Assembly (NCBI RefSeq): GCF_029258205.1
Contig: NZ_JARHZJ010000042.1
Span: forward strand, 1-64,000
Direction: 5' to 3'
Length of the DNA stretch: 64,000 bases
Source: Clostridium sp.
GTDB lineage: Bacteria; Bacillota; Clostridia; Clostridiales; Clostridiaceae
In this document: positions 52,478-62,180 of the stretch, piece by piece
Layout: each line of letters begins with the position of its first letter
How positions within the stretch are numbered: the first letter of the stretch is position 1
Program-made: the position numbers and the translations under genes
Notes under the pieces: model-generated
The model's database searches: none
Told to the model about the DNA's origin: nothing
Seen by the model: the letters and a program-made list of their open reading frames with translations, nothing else

Positions 52478-54310
52478 TTAATCTCTTAAATATGAGCACA
52501 TATACACTATAACTTCTCTTATTCTATTAAGCTCACTTTCTTTATTATATTTTCTCCATATTGATGTATAATCATAAAACCAAAGTTCTAAATCTTTAGC
52601 TAAGTTTTTCTTGTCTATCTCTATTAAACTTTTTTTATTAAATTCTTTTTCAAGTAATACCATGAAAAATTTATTTATAAGCTCCCATCCCTTTGAAGAT
52701 ACAATAAAGCTTTGAATAGATTCTTTATTCTCTATATTTTTAAGCAATTTAATAAACTCTATTCTTACCTCTGAAGCAACCTTATAACCTTCCAAAACTT
52801 TTAAATTATCTATATTTTTAATTTCTTCTTTAGTTTCTTCCCTTTCATCAAACTTTTCTTTCCATCTAACAAGTTCTCCCCAACCTGCAACTTGATTTTT
52901 AGAAAGCTTATCCATTAAAGAAACTACTTTCATAGATTTATCACCAAATTCCATAAATGATATAGCCTTAAAGACTTCATTAAATTCCTCTTCCCTTGGA
53001 TTCCATGAAATCGCTGCTCCATAAATCATAGATGGTATTGAATTAGCTAATAAATTTACATTTCCATAGTCTCCCCAATTTGTATTTAAAACACCTATAG
53101 CTCCATATTTCATTCCGTGATTAACCATTCTTCTTATATTACTAAAAGAACCTTCTATAAGATTCATCATCATATTCCATCCACCTACACCTGGACAAAC
53201 ATATTGTACTTTATTGTGCTCTGCTATAATTTTTGTGGCTACATCATTAGCCTGAGGATGATAATTCCAAGTTAAACAAATTAAATCCTCTGGTATATCA
53301 CTTAATAATTCTGGATATCCAACTATTATGTCACCCCAAAACATAACATTTTTATTGAACCTTTTTACAATGTTATATACCTTATTTAGAAACTCTGTAT
53401 ATATTTTACCTACTCCTAATTTCTCAGCGCTCTCTCTACTCTTTCCTTTTCCTAAATCAAAGGTTTCATCACAACAAATATTAAACTTATCTGAACTAAA
53501 TAAAGGAATAAATTCTAAAAGCATTGATTCAACAAACTCTAAGCTTTTATCATTAGTAACATCTAGAGTATGATGTGCCATTCTATCAACAAAAGAATAT
53601 GCTTCATCTCCTATTTCTAATTCACAAAGATCTCTAAATGATTTACTTCTTAAAGCTTCATATAAATGACCAAATGTCGATAATGATGGTACAAGTTCCA
53701 CATGTCTTTCTTTACAATACTTATCTAAAATTAATATTTCCTCTGCTGTTAAAGGATCCTTGTCCATCCAAACTTCACTCATTCCTTTAAAAGCAAAAGT
53801 ATGCTCTATATATAATTGTATTTGATTTATTTTATAAAAGGCTGCCTTATCAACTAAGCTTTTTAATGTATCTAAGGTCGGTACCATTCCCCTTGTTACA
53901 TCATGATAAAATCCACGATATCTAAAATATGGAGAATCTTCTATTTTAAGATTTGGAATACATGCTCCAAACTCTCTGACAAGCTGTCTAAAGCTCTGAC
54001 ATCCATAGAATAATCCAGCGCCTTTACCTTCTATTATTACTTCATAATCCTTTATTTCTATTTTATATTCCTCTTCGTTTTCAAATTTGCATTCTTTTAA
54101 AATTATTGAGTTGCTATATTTCTTATCCATAAAAAGTTTATTTATGTTAAGTTTAAAATCTAATACTTTTTCTATTTCCTCTTTAATCATAATTGCTAAA
54201 TTTAAATCTTCAAAAGATAATTCACTACTTAATATAATTTCAGTATCTCTTTTTATAAAAAATTCACCTTCATAATTAACTACATTTTTTGGTCTTGGTA
54301 TTAAATGCAT
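52478..54310 (-). CDS. Intracellular GH20-type beta-N-acetylhexosaminidase
   Basis: 610 residues from ATG 54310, preceded by GGGGGGAAGGG; an extra 11 codons upstream are untranslated. GH20 architecture: N-terminal GH20b-like domain about 1-125 (LIPRPKNV; VIIEGKGAGLFYGCQSFRQL), then a TIM barrel from YRGFYHDVTRGMVP. The catalytic Asp281-Glu282 pair is in FNICCDETFD; FGHLYEAL and LTWNYHPQ follow. No signal peptide, so it should cleave imported amino-sugar oligosaccharides. A helical C-terminal domain (about 440-610) is unlike secreted GH20 enzymes. Divergent AraC-type gene. Confidence 0.87.
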   Translation of the reverse strand: MHLIPRPKNVVNYEGEFFIKRDTEIILSSELSFEDLNLAIMIKEEIEKVLDFKLNINKLFMDKKYSNSIILKECKFENEEEYKIEIKDYEVIIEGKGAGLFYGCQSFRQLVREFGACIPNLKIEDSPYFRYRGFYHDVTRGMVPTLDTLKSLVDKAAFYKINQIQLYIEHTFAFKGMSEVWMDKDPLTAEEILILDKYCKERHVELVPSLSTFGHLYEALRSKSFRDLCELEIGDEAYSFVDRMAHHTLDVTNDKSLEFVESMLLEFIPLFSSDKFNICCDETFDLGKGKSRESAEKLGVGKIYTEFLNKVYNIVKRFNKNVMFWGDIIVGYPELLSDIPEDLICLTWNYHPQANDVATKIIAEHNKVQYVCPGVGGWNMMMNLIEGSFSNIRRMVNHGMKYGAIGVLNTNWGDYGNVNLLANSIPSMIYGAAISWNPREEEFNEVFKAISFMEFGDKSMKVVSLMDKLSKNQVAGWGELVRWKEKFDEREETKEEIKNIDNLKVLEGYKVASEVRIEFIKLLKNIENKESIQSFIVSSKGWELINKFFMVLLEKEFNKKSLIEIDKKNLAKDLELWFYDYTSIWRKYNKESELNRIREVIVYMCSYLRD

Positions 54311-54470
54311 TTCCCTTCCCCCCAATAAAACTTTACTTTTCATATAGATTTATTCATAATAATAATAAATAATTTAAATGTTTACTATTATTATATAAAA
54401 TGATTTTATTTATTTAAGTAAGTATTTTGCTGTTATTTAACATAATATTGCTTTTTATACAGGAGGAATT

Positions 54471-55289
54471 ATGAATAATTACATATATGAAAATCACTTT
54501 CATAGAGATCCTAATTTTCCAATAATATTTCATTGTGATATTTTAAATAAAAATAGACCTAGTTTTTTAATGCATTATCACGAAAACCTAGAGCTTCTCT
54601 ACTTCTTAGAAGGACATACTAAGGTGGTTTGTGATAATAAAATACTTAAAGCTAAAGCTGATGATATAATAATAATTAATTCAAATGAACTTCATTCAAT
54701 AGAAAAAATATCCAAACACTGTAAATACTACTGTCTTATTATAGATAAACATTTACTTAATAGTAGTTTAAATAATTTTTATAACTTTAAATTTAAGAAC
54801 TTAATTAAGGATTCCTTTTTAAAGATAAAAATTGAAGAAATAAATAGAGAATTAACTAATAAAAATGATTATTTTAAAGATTTTATAAAGTCAGATATAC
54901 TTCAAATTTTAATTCATATTAAGAGAAACCATATTGAACAAAACTCATCATTAATAAAAATAAAAGATAATAATAAAATATTAATGGTAAAAGAAATAAT
55001 AAATTATTTAAAAGAAAACTATAAAGAACAAATTTCAATTGATCATATATGTAACCATGTTGCTTTTAGTAAATATTATATCTGTCGTACATTTAAGGAA
55101 GTAACTGGTCAAACCATTCTAGAATATATTAATCATATTAGATGTATAAATGCTAGAAATTTAATCCTCTACAATGGATATACTATATCTGAAAGTGCTT
55201 ATAAAAGTGGTTTTAATAACTTATCTTATTTTTCAAAAACCTATAAAAAGTATATGGGGTTACTTCCATCCGAAGAAAAAATCACATAA
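54471..55289 (+). CDS. AraC-family regulator
   Basis: 272 residues. N-terminal cupin domain (FLMHYHENLELLYFLEGHTK; DIIIINSNELHSIEK) for a sugar ligand, and a C-terminal double helix-turn-helix (ISIDHICNHVAFSKYYICRT; GYTISESAYKSGFNNLSYFS, KTYKKYMGLLPSE). GGAGGAATT precedes the ATG. It is divergent from the GH20 gene with 160 bp between, so it probably controls that gene in response to an amino-sugar compound. Confidence 0.9.
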   Translation: MNNYIYENHFHRDPNFPIIFHCDILNKNRPSFLMHYHENLELLYFLEGHTKVVCDNKILKAKADDIIIINSNELHSIEKISKHCKYYCLIIDKHLLNSSLNNFYNFKFKNLIKDSFLKIKIEEINRELTNKNDYFKDFIKSDILQILIHIKRNHIEQNSSLIKIKDNNKILMVKEIINYLKENYKEQISIDHICNHVAFSKYYICRTFKEVTGQTILEYINHIRCINARNLILYNGYTISESAYKSGFNNLSYFSKTYKKYMGLLPSEEKIT

Positions 55290-55425
55290 TTTAATAATTA
55301 TAAAGTAATACCAAGATACTTCTATCCATTTATAATAAAATAATAATTTTTATAAATTAGTTTGCTTAATTTTCTTTTTAAGACTACAATAATTTTATAT
55401 AAATAATAAAAAGAGGTGTACATAT

Positions 55426-55938
55426 ATGTTAAGTGAAAATTTATTACAAAAACTTAATGAACAAGTTAATTTTGAATTCTATTCATCATACACTTATTTA
55501 GCTATGGCTGCTTATGCTGAATCAGTTGACTTAAGCGGCTTCGCTAATTTTTTTAGAGTTCAAGCTCAAGAAGAATTATTCCATGCCATGAAATTTTACG
55601 ATTATATATTCCAAAAAAATGGCGTTGTTGAATTAGAACAAATAGATAAACCTAAATTTAATTTTTCAAATATAATTGAAGCCTTTGAAAAAGGTTATGA
55701 ACACGAACAATTAGTAACTCGTAAAATATATGGTCTTGCAGATGTTGCTTTTGAAGAAAAAGAACATGCAACTATGAGTTTACTTAAATGGTTTATAGAT
55801 GAACAGGTTGAAGAAGAAAATAACTTCCACTCATTATTAAAGAAAGTTAGAAGATCTGAAGGTAATCCTGCTGCCTTATATATGATGGATGATGAATTAG
55901 CTTCAAGAGTATTCACTCCACCAACAACTACAAAATAG
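55426..55938 (+). CDS. ftnA: Ferritin
   Basis: 170 residues, four-helix bundle, bacterial non-heme ferritin. Ferroxidase ligands: NEQVNFEFYSSYTYLAMAAY (Glu17), AQEELFHAMKFYDYI (Glu50, His53), and EKEHATMSLLKWFIDEQVEEE (Glu94, Gln127). It oxidises and stores iron in a 24-subunit shell. AGAGGTG precedes the ATG. Followed by a strong terminator. Confidence 0.96.
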   Translation: MLSENLLQKLNEQVNFEFYSSYTYLAMAAYAESVDLSGFANFFRVQAQEELFHAMKFYDYIFQKNGVVELEQIDKPKFNFSNIIEAFEKGYEHEQLVTRKIYGLADVAFEEKEHATMSLLKWFIDEQVEEENNFHSLLKKVRRSEGNPAALYMMDDELASRVFTPPTTTK

Positions 55939-55950
55939 ATTTATTAATAA

Positions 55951-55996
55951 AAAGAGAGAAGAAATAAAGTTTTTTATTTCTTCTCTCTTTTTTTAT
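55951..55996 (+). terminator. Terminator after ferritin
   Basis: AAAGAGAGAAGAAATAAA and TTTATTTCTTCTCTCTTT form an 18-bp stem with a short loop, then a T run. Confidence 0.95.
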
Positions 55997-56250
55997 TTTA
56001 CTATATTACTTTAATACCACTCATGAATTCATTGTAATTTTTTCAAAAAATTTATATATTTTTTAATAAACTTTTTAATGTAAAAGTTTTAAAAAGATAC
56101 AACTAATTTCTTTTTAATTTATAACTTTACATCACTTCATAATGGTGCTAGTATAATTTTTATTAGATTTTAATTTTTTGTGTACACATTAATAATTTTT
56201 TAATATTTTCAACTTAATAATTAACTTATGATAATAAAGGAAGAATAGAT

Positions 56251-58248
56251 ATGAGTACTAATAAAAGTTCTATTGAAAAAATTACTTTAGGAAGCTTTTT
56301 AATAGCCTTAGGAGTTGTTTATGGCGATATTGGGACTTCTCCTCTTTATGTTATGAAATCAATAATAAATGGTAATGGAGGTTTAGAAAGCGTTAATTCT
56401 GATTTTATCCTTGGAGTACTGTCTCTTATTTTTTGGACTATGACTTTATTAACAACAATAAAGTATGTTCTTATAACCTTAAAAGCCGATAATAAAGGAG
56501 AAGGAGGTATATTTTCTCTTTATACCTTAGTTCGTCGTCGTGCTAAGTGGCTTATTATACCTGCCATGGTAGGAGGTTCTGCTCTGCTAGCTGATGGAAT
56601 GCTAACCCCTGCTGTAACTGTTACTTCATCAATTGAAGGTTTAAAAATTTTACCTAGCTTTAATAATATATTTGGAAATAATCAAAATATTATTATAATC
56701 ATTGTCCTAGTAATACTAAGTTTTTTATTCTTTATTCAACATTTTGGTACAGAAATAATAGGTAAAATATTTGGACCAGTTATGTTTATTTGGTTTTCAT
56801 TTTTAGCTATATTAGGAATTGTAAATTTATCAGGAAATTTATATCTTTTAAAAGCGCTTTCTCCTCATTATGCAGTAAAAATTTTATTTAGTCCAAATAA
56901 TCATTTAGGTTTTTTTATTCTAGGAGGAGTATTCTTATCAACAACTGGAGCCGAAGCTTTGTACTCTGATCTTGGTCATGTTGGTAGAAAAAATATCTAC
57001 TTTACTTGGCCTTTAGTTAAAATATGCTTACTATTAAATTATTTTGGTCAAGCAGCTTGGATATTATCTCAAAAAAATAATGCTAAATTATATAGAATTG
57101 AAAGCTTAAATCCATTTTTTGAAATGATGCCTAGTTGGCTTTTACTATTTGGAGTTTTAATTTCTACATTAGCTGCTATTATAGCATCTCAAGCTCTAAT
57201 TTCTGGTTCATATACCTTAGTTTCAGAAGCTATTAAATTAAATTTATTCCCTAGATTAAAGTGTCTTTATCCTTCTAATTCTAAGGGACAAATTTACATG
57301 CCAGCTATAAATAGAATACTTTGGATAGCTTGTATAGCTATAGTTTTATATTTTAGAAGTTCAGATAATATGGAAGCAGCTTATGGATTATCAATAACTG
57401 TAACAATGCTTATGACATCCATACTTTTATTCAATTACTTATTAAAAAGAAAAACTCCATTACTAATTGCACTAATTATACTAGTCTTCTTTGGCTCTTT
57501 AGAATTTTCATTCTTAATTTCAAGTGTAGTTAAATTCGAAAAAGGTGGTTTTGTTTCAGTATTAATAGCTTTATGTATTTTAAGTGTAATGTATATCTGG
57601 ATAAAAGGTCATTATATAAAAATGAGTCTATTAGACTATATTCCTATTGAAAATTATAAAAATCAATTAAAGGAATTAAAAAATGATGTGGATAGACCTA
57701 AATATGCAACAAATCTTGTTTATTTAACAAGTTCAGAAAAATACAAGAGAATAGAAAGAAAAATAATGTATTCTATATTAGATAAGAGACCTAAGAGAGC
57801 AGACGTATATTGGTTTGTAAATGTAATTGTAACTGATGAACCTTATACAGCTGAATATACTATAAATACATTTGGTACGGATTATATGGTTAAGGTACAA
57901 CTTAAACTTGGTTTTAGGGTTAACCAAAAGCTAAATGTATTTTTACGTCAAATAGTATGTGAACTTATAAATAATGGTGATATTAAAGTTCAAAATAGAA
58001 AGTACACTACACTTCCTAACAGAAATGTAGGAGATTTCAGATTTATTCTTATAAATGAATGTTTATCATCAGAAAGCAAGCTTAAATCATGGAATTCAAT
58101 GATAATTAAAGCTAAGCTTTTCATAAAAAAATTCACAGTTTCTCCAGCTAAATGGTTTGGCCTTGAATCTAGTGAAATTGAAATTGAAAATGTACCTTTA
58201 ATATTAGGATACACTGAACACACTACTCTAAAACGTGTCTATAAATAA
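56251..58248 (+). CDS. kup: Kup-family potassium uptake protein
   Basis: 665 residues: about 12 membrane segments followed by a cytoplasmic domain from about residue 460. Family marks are GVVYGDIGTSPLYVMKSI, KADNKGEGGIFSLYTLVRRR, PAVTVTSSIEGLK, TTGAEALYSDLGHVG, SQALISGSYTLVSEA and FPRLKCLYPS. It imports K+ by proton symport. GGAAG precedes the ATG. I looked for a c-di-AMP (ydaO) riboswitch in the 250 bp upstream and saw none. Confidence 0.95.
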   Translation: MSTNKSSIEKITLGSFLIALGVVYGDIGTSPLYVMKSIINGNGGLESVNSDFILGVLSLIFWTMTLLTTIKYVLITLKADNKGEGGIFSLYTLVRRRAKWLIIPAMVGGSALLADGMLTPAVTVTSSIEGLKILPSFNNIFGNNQNIIIIIVLVILSFLFFIQHFGTEIIGKIFGPVMFIWFSFLAILGIVNLSGNLYLLKALSPHYAVKILFSPNNHLGFFILGGVFLSTTGAEALYSDLGHVGRKNIYFTWPLVKICLLLNYFGQAAWILSQKNNAKLYRIESLNPFFEMMPSWLLLFGVLISTLAAIIASQALISGSYTLVSEAIKLNLFPRLKCLYPSNSKGQIYMPAINRILWIACIAIVLYFRSSDNMEAAYGLSITVTMLMTSILLFNYLLKRKTPLLIALIILVFFGSLEFSFLISSVVKFEKGGFVSVLIALCILSVMYIWIKGHYIKMSLLDYIPIENYKNQLKELKNDVDRPKYATNLVYLTSSEKYKRIERKIMYSILDKRPKRADVYWFVNVIVTDEPYTAEYTINTFGTDYMVKVQLKLGFRVNQKLNVFLRQIVCELINNGDIKVQNRKYTTLPNRNVGDFRFILINECLSSESKLKSWNSMIIKAKLFIKKFTVSPAKWFGLESSEIEIENVPLILGYTEHTTLKRVYK

Positions 58249-58249
58249 A

Positions 58250-58340
58250 GGGCTTTTATCAAAATAAATTTTCATAAAACTTACAAACATATTCTTTTCA
58301 GACTGTTTGTAAGTTTTATTATTATATTTTTATACAGACC
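58250..58340. repeat. Dispersed hairpin repeat / terminator after kup
   Basis: AAAACTTACAAACA (58276-58289) and TGTTTGTAAGTTTT (58304-58317) form a perfect 14-bp stem. The flanks TATCAAAATAAATTTTCATA and TTATTATATTTTTATACAG correspond closely to the repeat at 59366-59494. So this is a copy of that element doing terminator duty. Confidence 0.75.
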
Positions 58341-58353
58341 TATTATTTTTATA

Positions 58354-58707
58354 CTAAAAAGATTTTAACATCTCATCTCTTCTTCTTTTATTAACATAAT
58401 TTGCAAATCTCATTTTAAATCTTTCAAATTCTTTAAGTTTATAAAAATTATTTAGATCAAAAGTAAGGAATAATGTATCAACAATTAAATACTTTAAATC
58501 TTTTAAATTATCTTTATTTTCTTCCTCAACCTGAATGTCATCAGTCTTTACTTTTAAATCTCCAATGGAATTTTGAAAATTTTCTAGATTGCTAATTACA
58601 AAATCTTCGCTGAATCCTTCAAAATTTTTATTTACTAGTTCCTCTATAAAGTCCACATAATTTTTATTTACATCTCTATATTCATCATAAATATTTACTA
58701 ATTCCAT
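58354..58707 (-). CDS. Hypothetical helical protein
   Basis: 117 residues with no signal or membrane segment, acidic in the middle (DDIQVEEENKDNLKD), ending in a basic tail NYVNKRRRDEMLKSF. Helices predicted nearly throughout: VNIYDEYRDVNKNYVDFIEE, then LIVDTLFLTFDLNNFYKLKE. Not recognised. GAGGTGAGGAA precedes the ATG, so it is probably translated. No operon partner. Confidence 0.6.
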   Translation of the reverse strand: MELVNIYDEYRDVNKNYVDFIEELVNKNFEGFSEDFVISNLENFQNSIGDLKVKTDDIQVEEENKDNLKDLKYLIVDTLFLTFDLNNFYKLKEFERFKMRFANYVNKRRRDEMLKSF

Positions 58708-58784
58708 TTCCTCACCTCATAGAAAATTAATTCATCTTAAATAGTTTAAACTTTCTCTATAAATTATAACTAAGCTATATATTT

Positions 58785-59321
58785 TTGTCTAATCAATATA
58801 ATGTAGCTAAATTTTTATTTAATTCTTTTATCATACTTTGTATTTTATTTAATAATTCTTCTTCACTTAAAGTTCCTTCTAAAGACAATAAATTTATATG
58901 TGCTGTAAATTTAGGCATGGATAGAATAGAACTTTTTAAAATTAATTATAATAATACATTAAGTTACATAGAAAATCTAAGTTTTTATTGTACTAAAGTA
59001 TGTAGTCCAAGGAATTTAGAATTTTCAAAGAATGGAAAATTTACATATGTTATATGTAAAAATAGTTCTGAAGTCATTATATTAAAATACTTAGGAGAAG
59101 AAGGATTTAAATTAGTTCAATATATTCATGTACTTCCAAATGGCTTTGGAGGTCAAAATTTTGGTTCTGCAATAAAAATAAGTCCATGTAACAAGTCCTT
59201 AATAATTGCAAATGAAAAATCTGATACCCTAACAATTTATTTTAAAAATCCAGATGGAACTCTAAAACTTCTAAAAAACGATATATTTATTCCATCTCCT
59301 ACATGTATAAAATTTAAATAA
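58785..59321 (+). pseudogene. Truncated lactonase-family (6-phosphogluconolactonase-like beta-propeller) fragment
   Basis: The frame reads VPSKDNKFICAVNLGMDRIE, CSPRNLEFSKNGKFTYVICK, NFGSAIKISPCNKSLIIANE, matching successive blades of the lactonase (Pgl/YkgB) seven-bladed propeller. About three of the seven blades remain. The N-terminal third is absent, replaced by unrelated residues, and the C-terminus stops at SPTCIKFK, short of the last blades. Start context is poor. This is most likely a decayed gene whose product could not close a propeller. Confidence 0.8.
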
Positions 59322-59365
59322 TAAAATAATTGTATTAAATTTTAATAATTCATATAAAAAAATAG

Positions 59366-59494
59366 AAAGGTAGTGTATCAAAATAACTTTTAATAAAATT
59401 TACAAACAGTATAAATTATAAATTCTTAGCCAATCTAAAAACTCTAGTAATACTGTTGCAAATTTTGTTATTATATTTTGATACCTAACCTTTT
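59366..59494. repeat. Dispersed hairpin repeat, long copy
   Basis: AAAGGTAGTGTATCAAAATA at the left and the complement of TATTTTGATACCTAACCTTT at the right form the outer stem. Inside, AAATTTACAAACAGTA faces TACTGTTGCAAATTT. The 129-bp element lies at the 3' end of the PHP phosphatase gene (minus strand) and resembles the copy after kup. Confidence 0.75.
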
Positions 59495-60278
59495 ATTTAT
59501 TGAATTCTAATCTATCTATAATTGTTAAATTATTTTCTTTAGCAAAGTTTAATCCCATATCTAAATCATACATTTCTTCTGGATTATGGGCATCAATCCC
59601 AACTATTCTTTTAACATTGTACTCCTTAGATAATTCCCAAAACTCTTTTATTGGATATTGATATCTTTCTCCTTTATTATAAGAAAGTTTATTCCTTCTC
59701 ATTCCATTTACATTTATCTCTATAGGCATATTCATTTCTTCTGCAGCTTTTAAAATTCTTTTTGAGGCCTCTTCTGAATGTTTATCCCAATTTCTATATG
59801 TCATTCCAAATAAATCTGGATGAGCTAAATATGAAAAATATCCACTCTTAATTGCTTCTACTACAAAATCAGCATAAATCATTAAGATTTCTGGGGTTAA
59901 TTCTATTGTTCCAACGTACACCCATTCTCCTTTATAAGGGAAGAAATGTACTCCTAAAGCTAAATAATCAGCATTATACTTCTCCTTCAGCTCTTCATAA
60001 AGCCATCCGAAATCTGGAAAATATTCACATTCTATTGATCTTTTTATTGATATTTTATCTCCATACTTATTTATAGCCTCTTCTATCTTTCCAAAGTAAT
60101 CATCTAAATCTTCATAAGCCATTCTGTGATAATTATCTATATTCTTACCTGGATGCGGTAAATGATCTGAAATCCCAATTTCATCCATGTTAGCTTTTAT
60201 AGCTTCTTTAACATAATCTTCAATAGTTCCTGTGGCATGGTTACATCTATATGTATGTGTATGATAATTGCTTCTCAT
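59493..60278 (-). CDS. PHP-family histidinol-phosphatase-like enzyme
   Basis: 261 residues from ATG 60278 (GGAGGG upstream). PHP-metal motifs: NYHTHTYRCNHATGT, EIGISDHLPHPG, SIECEYFPDFG, LALGVHFFP, YLAHPDLFG, IEINVNG and IVGIDAHNPEEM. This is the HisJ/HisK group, which dephosphorylates L-histidinol phosphate. No histidine genes surround it, so another phosphate ester substrate is possible. The stop lies inside the terminal repeat. Confidence 0.88.
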   Translation of the reverse strand: MRSNYHTHTYRCNHATGTIEDYVKEAIKANMDEIGISDHLPHPGKNIDNYHRMAYEDLDDYFGKIEEAINKYGDKISIKRSIECEYFPDFGWLYEELKEKYNADYLALGVHFFPYKGEWVYVGTIELTPEILMIYADFVVEAIKSGYFSYLAHPDLFGMTYRNWDKHSEEASKRILKAAEEMNMPIEINVNGMRRNKLSYNKGERYQYPIKEFWELSKEYNVKRIVGIDAHNPEEMYDLDMGLNFAKENNLTIIDRLEFNK

Positions 60279-60513
60279 TAAAATCCCTCCTGTGTATTTA
60301 AACATTCATTTACTATTGTATCTAATTATAAAAATTTGACCAACATTAGATTTGCATTCTATAATTCTATTATCTCTTCTTTAGTTTAATTTACATAAAG
60401 TATTTTCAATTAACTAAGTATTTCTCATCCCTAAATTTTAACTTGCCCTATTTAATGCAAAATACTATACTGATAGTTGTAAATTTAAATACTATTTTAT
60501 GAAAGAGGAAACA

Positions 60514-61134
60514 ATGAAAGAACAATACTTTGAAAAATTACTGAATATAAAAACTTCTGGAGAACAAAAAATATTTAATGAATCTCTACATTACAATAGA
60601 TATGAACCTACATCTTATGATGTATTGGAAGCTATGTGTTCTCAATATGAATTTTCTGAAGAAGATTCCTTAATTGATTTTGGTTGTGGCAAAGGACGAC
60701 TTAATTTCTATTTAAATTACTTTTTAAATATTGAAGTTACAGGAATAGAAATGAATAACTTCTTTTTTAATGAATGCTTAGAAAATAAAAAATCTTATTT
60801 GTCACAAAATAAATGTAAAAATGTTAAATTAAATTTTATAAACTGTTTTGCAGAAAGATATCATATAGATTCAAAGGATAATAAATTTTATTTTTTTAAT
60901 CCCTTTTCAGAGCAAATATTTATAAAAGTTGTTGGAAATATTCTTGATTCTGTATCTAATCATGAGAGACCAGTAGATATTATACTTTATTATCCTTCTG
61001 ATGATTACATATACTATTTAGAAAAATATACTCCATTTTCTTTAAAAAAGGAAATAAAGATTCCTAATAAGTATGAATATAATCCAAGAGAAAAAATCCT
61101 TATATATGAACTTAGTTATTTAAATTTAATATAA
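60514..61134 (+). CDS. SAM-dependent methyltransferase-like protein
   Basis: 206 residues from ATG 60514 with GAGGAA upstream; the ATG at 60499 overlaps that site. The SAM-binding motif I is SLIDFGCGKGRLNFYLNYF and motif II is EVTGIEMNNFFFNEC. The acceptor-side motif is FYFFNPFSEQIF (NPF in the place of NPPY), with a C-terminal strand PVDIILYYPSDDYIYYLE. It resembles clostridial class I methyltransferases of unknown substrate. Terminator at 61141-61173. Confidence 0.78.
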   Translation: MKEQYFEKLLNIKTSGEQKIFNESLHYNRYEPTSYDVLEAMCSQYEFSEEDSLIDFGCGKGRLNFYLNYFLNIEVTGIEMNNFFFNECLENKKSYLSQNKCKNVKLNFINCFAERYHIDSKDNKFYFFNPFSEQIFIKVVGNILDSVSNHERPVDIILYYPSDDYIYYLEKYTPFSLKKEIKIPNKYEYNPREKILIYELSYLNLI

Positions 61135-61140
61135 AATACT

Positions 61141-61173
61141 AAAAAAGAGAGTCTAATTTATACTCTCTTTTTT
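61141..61173. terminator. Bidirectional terminator
   Basis: AAAAAAGAGAGT and ACTCTCTTTTTT flank a 9-nt loop, between the methyltransferase and the convergent hypothetical gene. Confidence 0.92.
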
Positions 61174-61184
61174 ATCACTACTCC

Positions 61185-62180
61185 TTATCTTTCATAATTT
61201 AAAATAATTCTTTCATAAAATTCTTTAATCAAAGAATTATTAATTGTATTATTAGATGATAAAAATAAACTTATACTTTCGTCTTTTCTCCATGGGACAA
61301 TAGAATTATCATATTTATTTTCTCTTAAATTTATTAATTCCTCTAATTCTTCTAAGAGAATTAAAAATTCATTTTTTAAACAACTAAAAATCTTATTATT
61401 AATATGATTTTTTTCTTCATTTATATTTAACAGCATTCTAAATAATTCATTTCTTATGGAATTTATTTTGGCTAATATTTTCTTATTACTCTTTATTATA
61501 TCTAGAAAATCGCTGTCAAAATATTGATAAACATCCGTTCCTATCATAATAAATCTATCTATACTATTTAATATATCTATAATACTATAGATATACTCCT
61601 CATTTAATACATTTGAACTATTAGAAATCTTAATAAATAATATTTCTTTCAGTTCCTTTAAAATATATTCTATTTGCTCTCTTTGATTATTACTCCTATA
61701 ATTTATTATTTCTTTATTTATAAAATCAAAGATTTCTAATTCCCATAATTTATAGTTACAATCCTTATCATTAATTATTTCATATAAATTAACATTTTTG
61801 TTTATACCATTATTATTTAAACTTCCTGAAGATACATAACAAAGCTTATCTGTTAGAATAAAATTAGCATCATTTACTGAATTTAATATAATAGCTATAT
61901 TATTTTCCGAGAAATTTTTTATAAATTTAATTTCATTAACTATCTCTTTTTGATTTTTAAACCTATAGTTAAGTGGAAGTATTAAAATTTTAGGACAGTT
62001 AGCATTACTTAAAGCTTTACACACTCTTTTGGCGAAAGGAATTTCACTACATCCTAAAATAATATATTCTGGATTACAATTTATTATATTAACTATAATT
62101 TTCTCTAAATTTTCATCCAAACCTTTTATTCCTAAAGCAGCAACTGTACGATTATTTATTTTATTAACTCTGCTTCGCAT
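61185..62180 (-). CDS. Hypothetical protein, two-part, unrecognised
   Basis: 331 residues. The N-terminal 120 residues look like an alpha/beta domain (NPEYIILGCSEIPFAKRVCK, then PKILILPLNYRF, NNIAIILNSVNDAN). The GCSE-like element is faintly reminiscent of aspartate/glutamate racemases but the catalytic surroundings are missing. The C-terminal 200 residues are helical and rich in Ile, Asn and Glu. The ATG at 62180 has no good ribosome binding site; a strong AAAGGAGGT lies about 35 nt upstream, and the sequence after it reads IISFKELDK then stop in another frame. The true N-terminus may be frameshifted. Confidence 0.5.
   Translation of the reverse strand: MRSRVNKINNRTVAALGIKGLDENLEKIIVNIINCNPEYIILGCSEIPFAKRVCKALSNANCPKILILPLNYRFKNQKEIVNEIKFIKNFSENNIAIILNSVNDANFILTDKLCYVSSGSLNNNGINKNVNLYEIINDKDCNYKLWELEIFDFINKEIINYRSNNQREQIEYILKELKEILFIKISNSSNVLNEEYIYSIIDILNSIDRFIMIGTDVYQYFDSDFLDIIKSNKKILAKINSIRNELFRMLLNINEEKNHINNKIFSCLKNEFLILLEELEELINLRENKYDNSIVPWRKDESISLFLSSNNTINNSLIKEFYERIILNYER

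Noticed and set aside
55997-56250. Possible c-di-AMP (ydaO) or K+-related riboswitch before kup
   Set aside because: None of the expected conserved segments is present.
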